Shown: positions 8,161 to 11,345 of the stretch, one piece after another
Position numbering within the stretch: position 1 is the stretch's first letter
Layout: each line of letters opens with the position of its first letter
Source of the DNA: Willaertia magna
Taxonomy: Eukaryota; Heterolobosea; Eutetramitea; Acrasida; Naegleriidae
DNA: 11,345 nt
Assembly: GCA_902984215.1 (NCBI GenBank)
Contig: CADWAF010002621.1
Location: forward strand, 1-11,345
Reading direction: 5' to 3'
The notes under the pieces: model-generated
Database searches by the model: none
What the model was told of the DNA's origin: nothing
What the model saw: the letters and a program-made list of their open reading frames with translations, nothing else
Made by a program: the position numbers and the translations under genes

Positions 8161-9530
8161 TTTTTAATTATAATTCTTTATTTAAATACAAAATAATAAA
8201 AATTATTAAATATTAAAAACAAAAAAAACATAATAATTACTAAAAAACCTATTAACAAAATATTTTATTATTTTTAAATAATACACCTCTATTATTATTA
8301 TTTTTTAATGTTTTTATGTTATTATTAAAATTATTTTTTGTTTTTAAAAAATAATACTAGATATTTTATTAGCTATTTTTTTAGACTATGATTTTAATTA
8401 ATAATATTTTTAATTATTACCAACGTCTTTATATTGTAGTTAAAAAGTCAATATTTAATAAAATTCACTTTTAATCAATATTTCTATTACAAAAAATAAT
8501 TCTTTTATGTTTTTTTAAGATTTAAATGAATTAAATAGTAATTTATAATTTAAAAAAATAATTTATTAAAATTAATTATATTTTATAAAAAAAATATATT
8601 TTATTAGAATAAAGTATAAAGAATGTTTTGAAATAAATAATAATTTTAATAAATTATAATTAAATATTAATTAATTAATTTATCTAAATTTAAAAATATT
8701 ATTTTTTTAACTATTTTTACTTTCTTTACTTTATTATTATTCATAACAAACTAAAAAAACTTTTTAAAATAAACTAATATTTAAAATTTATTTTCTTTTA
8801 TTTCTCTATAAATTTATTATAATTTATCTCTAACACATATAACATTATTATTTAATTGTAAATAATATTTGTTAATAATATAAAAAGTTTTAAAAATATT
8901 GTGTAAATTATAAATAAAATTAATATTTTTATATTTTGTTGTGTTAAATGTTTAAAAAAAATTTATTTTAATATTCAATAAATTAAAAAAACATATATTA
9001 TAAATTTAGTTTATATAAAAAAATATAAATTTATACAATTTTTTGATAAATTTTTTTTTATATTTTTTTAATTTTATTTTACTATCATTTATTACATAAT
9101 TTTTTATTGATTCTTTTTAATTTAAATAAATTAAAATTTAAAAATTAATAATAAAAAAATAAATTAAAAAATAAATTTAATAAATTTTTGAAAAATTATA
9201 AATTTTTGGAGTTTTTAAAAAATTTAATTTAAATATTTCAAAAAATAGGCTCTAAATAATATATATAATTTAAAAAATCATTTTAATATTTATTAAAATT
9301 TCTATGAATTTAAAGTCACATAAAATTTAAAATAATATTTTTAAATATATTTTTAGTTTTTATTATAAGTTAATAAATAATTTTTATGATATTTAAATAA
9401 AATTAAATTTAAGAACTATTTTAAATATTAATTATAAAAATGTATAAATAAAGTTATAAATGTAAAAATATTAATAATAAAAATTGTTTGTCCTAAATTA
9501 TTAGAAAGCTGTGAAACTTAGAGATTAGAA
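8161..9530. other. Long gene-free block of about 90% or more A+T
   Basis: Roughly 1.37 kb made almost only of A and T, with scattered single G or C; a 60-base sample at 8581-8640 has five G+C. There is no open reading frame of note on either strand. It contains many A/T tracts and short inverted repeats, for example a perfect 10-bp arm pair ATTATTTTTT (8330-8339) and AAAAAATAAT (8346-8355) with a 6-base loop, but such pairs are expected by chance at this composition. It sits between divergent genes (glycosyltransferase leftward, protease rightward), while every other spacer in the window is under 200 bp. It could be a replication origin, centromere-like or matrix-attachment DNA, or simply relaxed spacer. 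Confidence 0.75.
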
Positions 9531-9589
9531 ACAATGAAAAATTACTGTAAACAATTTAACCTAAAATCTAACTTAAAAATATAGCCGAA

Positions 9590-10816
9590 ATGTCTATTGA
9601 ATATGACGTTTATAGAGTAGGAAGTGAACCTGTTATTCAACAAAAGAGAAAAGTGGTTTGGGATCACCCGCAAAATGAGGTAATAAGTGAACAGTTAAAG
9701 GCTGTGAAGAGAACTTCAGAATTGCCTGTTTCTAAACACGAGTTTAGCTGGAAAGACTGCACCATTCCTTACTGCGAAATCCTTTCTCCTGTATTACCAG
9801 TGTATGGTTTGCTGCTTTACTTCAAGGAACAGAATTTTGAATCTGTTTCGAATAGAGAAAAGATATCTGAATATCGACCACATTGCAGTCCGGCAGTAAT
9901 TGAGGCACATGATGGCTCTGTTTTATGTTCTGGCACTTGCTTCTTGTTGAGCCCGTACAAAACCAAAAACAAAACCAAAAACAAGGCTAATCAAACACTG
10001 TACTTTGCGACTGCTAGACACAACATTGCTCCCTTCCTTAAACTTGGATCAGGTTACGACCCTACGTTTTTCGTACTAGAAAGAATTGAAATAACTCATC
10101 CATGTTGTAACCACACCTTAATCCTCACACCAGTGGACGAAGAAGAAACAGTTACAGTGAAGGAAGTACAAAAAGATATTTCTTTTTTAAAACTGGAACT
10201 GAATAACGCGCACCCTAATATAACATTAAAATTTGAATTTAATAAGGGGTTCTTTATCCCAAGAGAAATGTCGACATGCTCCCCTTTTTTAACACCTCGT
10301 GAGTATTATAACATAGCACTACACTCTTTCCCATCAATACTTAGAGAGGTAGACTTGAAAAGTTTTAGTGAAAGTATTGGAAGAAAAATAACTGCCGAGG
10401 AAGAAATAAGACTGAGGAAATACATGGGGATTGGAAGTTCCCTCATGGTTAGGTCATTTGGCACTTTCGTAGACGTTCATACCTTTCCAAACACCAATGT
10501 CAAATACATTAGATATAAGGCAGCATCAGTACCTGGTTGTAGTGGAGGTCCAGTCATTTGTTTCCCTTGCAACGAAGACCCATTTCATCTTCCCTATGAT
10601 TTCTTCTACTCAGAACCAAATGTTATTCCCTTTGACGGAGTTCATAGAGGTTGTACTGATGGTTTAAACGTTGCAACATCTGTGGAAGGTGTAAAAACAA
10701 AATATGAGAAACAAGTTTATGCTCATATTAAGGATTTTCTGCCAACTAAGGTAAAAAAACAGATCGAAAATTTTTTGGAACCTAAACGCAAGGGAGGCAA
10801 TTGTGTTTTAATGTAA
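9590..10816 (+). CDS. Trypsin-fold serine protease with C-terminal CaaX box
   Basis: Intronless, 408 residues; an in-frame TAA (9569-9571) precedes the ATG. The protease core has S-G-T-C-F-L-L (114-120), A-T-A-R-H-N-I with catalytic His144, K-D-I-S-F-L with Asp196, and P-G-C-S-G-G-P-V with Ser318, followed by F-D-G-V-H-R-G as the late S1 strand. Order and spacing fit the chymotrypsin fold (family S1 or a trypsin_2-like set). There is no signal peptide or membrane segment, so it should be cytosolic. The protein ends K-R-K-G-G-N-C-V-L-M: a basic patch then Cys-Val-Leu-Met, a CaaX box whose terminal Met favours farnesylation, so membrane attachment is inferred. Residues 1-95 are unmatched. The Lys/Asn/Thr-rich insert at 124-134 precedes His144. 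Its G+C is visibly higher than neighbours (28 of 60 at 9901-9960), and the A+T-only block lies directly upstream. Confidence 0.88.
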   Translation: MSIEYDVYRVGSEPVIQQKRKVVWDHPQNEVISEQLKAVKRTSELPVSKHEFSWKDCTIPYCEILSPVLPVYGLLLYFKEQNFESVSNREKISEYRPHCSPAVIEAHDGSVLCSGTCFLLSPYKTKNKTKNKANQTLYFATARHNIAPFLKLGSGYDPTFFVLERIEITHPCCNHTLILTPVDEEETVTVKEVQKDISFLKLELNNAHPNITLKFEFNKGFFIPREMSTCSPFLTPREYYNIALHSFPSILREVDLKSFSESIGRKITAEEEIRLRKYMGIGSSLMVRSFGTFVDVHTFPNTNVKYIRYKAASVPGCSGGPVICFPCNEDPFHLPYDFFYSEPNVIPFDGVHRGCTDGLNVATSVEGVKTKYEKQVYAHIKDFLPTKVKKQIENFLEPKRKGGNCVLM

Positions 10817-10838
10817 GAAAGCAGCATAAATACTGGCC

Positions 10839-10844
10839 AATAAA
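10839..10844 (+). terminator. Candidate poly(A) signal of the protease gene
   Basis: AATAAA 22 nt after the protease stop codon, inside the 53-bp gap before the NBS1 start codon. Its position is right for the protease transcript, which implies that the NBS1 promoter overlaps the protease 3' end. Confidence 0.5.
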
Positions 10845-10869
10845 ATTTGTCTGTTCCGATTTAAAAATA

Positions 10870-11345
10870 ATGTGGGTTCTTATCGATAGAGGTACTGCCA
10901 TGCCTTCCTGTTATTTCTTTACGGGAAAGTCTTACATTGTTGGAAGAAAAGGTAAATAATAAATAAACAATAACCTATATAATAAATGTTAACAACATAA
11001 AAGCCGAAGAATGTCAAATATTTATTCCCAATGATAAAAGTATTTCCAGAAAACACGCTACATTCACTATAGGAACAATACAATTAAAACAAGTACTTAT
11101 TCAACAGCTTTCCGATGAAATAATTAAACCTAAAATTGAATTAACAGATTCTTCAAAATATGGTACCTTCCACAATGATAAAAAACTAAATGAAAATACA
11201 ACTATAGAACTAATAGATAATGATAATATTAAATTTGGTGTTTATAACTCAAATTATTTAATTCATTATCAATTAATAATGTTTTGTGTTTCAAGGTTAG
11301 ATGCAAATGAAAGAAAGAAATTAGCAAAATATTGTCAATCAATTG
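10870..11345 (+). CDS. NBN: Nibrin (NBS1), N-terminal FHA domain and start of BRCT region (3' end outside window)
   Basis: Inferred join 10870..10951, 11004..11345 and onward past the window. The intron is 52 nt (GTAAAT at 10952, AAG at 11003, phase 1). The protein opens M-W-V-L-I-D, as nibrins open with Met-Trp, then Y-I-V-G-R-K with the FHA Gly-Arg, then I-P-N-D-K-S-I-S-R-K-H-A, the phosphothreonine-binding Ser/Arg/His loop, then D-S-S-K-Y-G-T-F-H-N and the I-K-F-G-V-Y strand. This order and wording are those of NBS1 rather than a generic FHA protein. The residues after it (C-V-S-R-L-D-A) reach the first BRCT repeat. NBS1 binds MRE11 and RAD50 and recruits ATM at DNA double-strand breaks in the nucleus; its MRE11- and ATM-binding C-terminus is beyond the edge. 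It follows the protease gene by 53 bp. Confidence 0.9.

Noticed and set aside
8330..8355. Perfect 10-bp inverted repeat with a 6-base loop
   Set aside because: In DNA of this composition such pairings are frequent by chance; no terminal repeats or target duplication around it suggest a mobile element.
8161..9530. CRISPR array, transposon or organellar DNA as explanation of the A+T block
   Set aside because: No regularly spaced repeats, no transposase or integrase remnants, and no rRNA, tRNA or organelle-type reading frames are present.

Overview
This window comes from an A+T-rich nuclear genome of a eukaryote, most likely a free-living protist. The evidence is a set of protein genes broken by short GT-AG introns (43-122 nt), a eukaryotic tRNA-Phe with internal A and B boxes and an oligo-T stop, AATAAA motifs near stop codons, TAA and TAG used as stops, and eukaryote-specific families such as nibrin/NBS1 and a CaaX-ended protein. 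Genes are packed 50-200 bp apart. Coding sequence is A+T-rich, so an amoebozoan or heterolobosean-like amoeba is plausible, but the lineage is a guess.

Layout, left to right. (1) 1-435 (+): C-terminal end of a flavin-containing monooxygenase-like protein, cut by the window edge. (2) 630-2258 (+): three-exon gene for a 509-aa Ser/Pro-rich protein with a weak RhoGAP-like core that lacks an obvious arginine finger. (3) 2326-2935 (-): two-exon gene for a 188-aa four-helix membrane protein of unknown family, convergent with gene 2. (4) 3095-4281 (-): two-exon membrane-anchored short-chain dehydrogenase of the retinol-dehydrogenase type, with its intron inside the Gly-rich cofactor motif. (5) 4477-4549 (+): tRNA-Phe(GAA). 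(6) 4578-7978 (-): two-exon gene for a 1111-aa type II membrane glycosyltransferase with a GT2-like segment followed by a GT4-like domain. (7) About 8161-9530: a block of roughly 90% or more A+T without genes, far longer than any other spacer here. (8) 9590-10816 (+): intronless 408-aa trypsin-fold protease with an intact-looking His/Asp/Ser triad, no signal peptide and a C-terminal CaaX box; it is clearly richer in G+C than its neighbours. (9) 10870-11345 (+): start of a nibrin (NBS1) gene with an FHA domain, cut by the right edge.

The genes do not form an obvious pathway; this looks like an ordinary compact protist locus with single-gene units. The parts most worth attention are the putatively prenylated intracellular serine protease, its A+T-only flank and close spacing to NBS1 (including a possible in-frame splice from one to the other), the two-domain glycosyltransferase, and the RhoGAP-like protein that may be catalytically dead.
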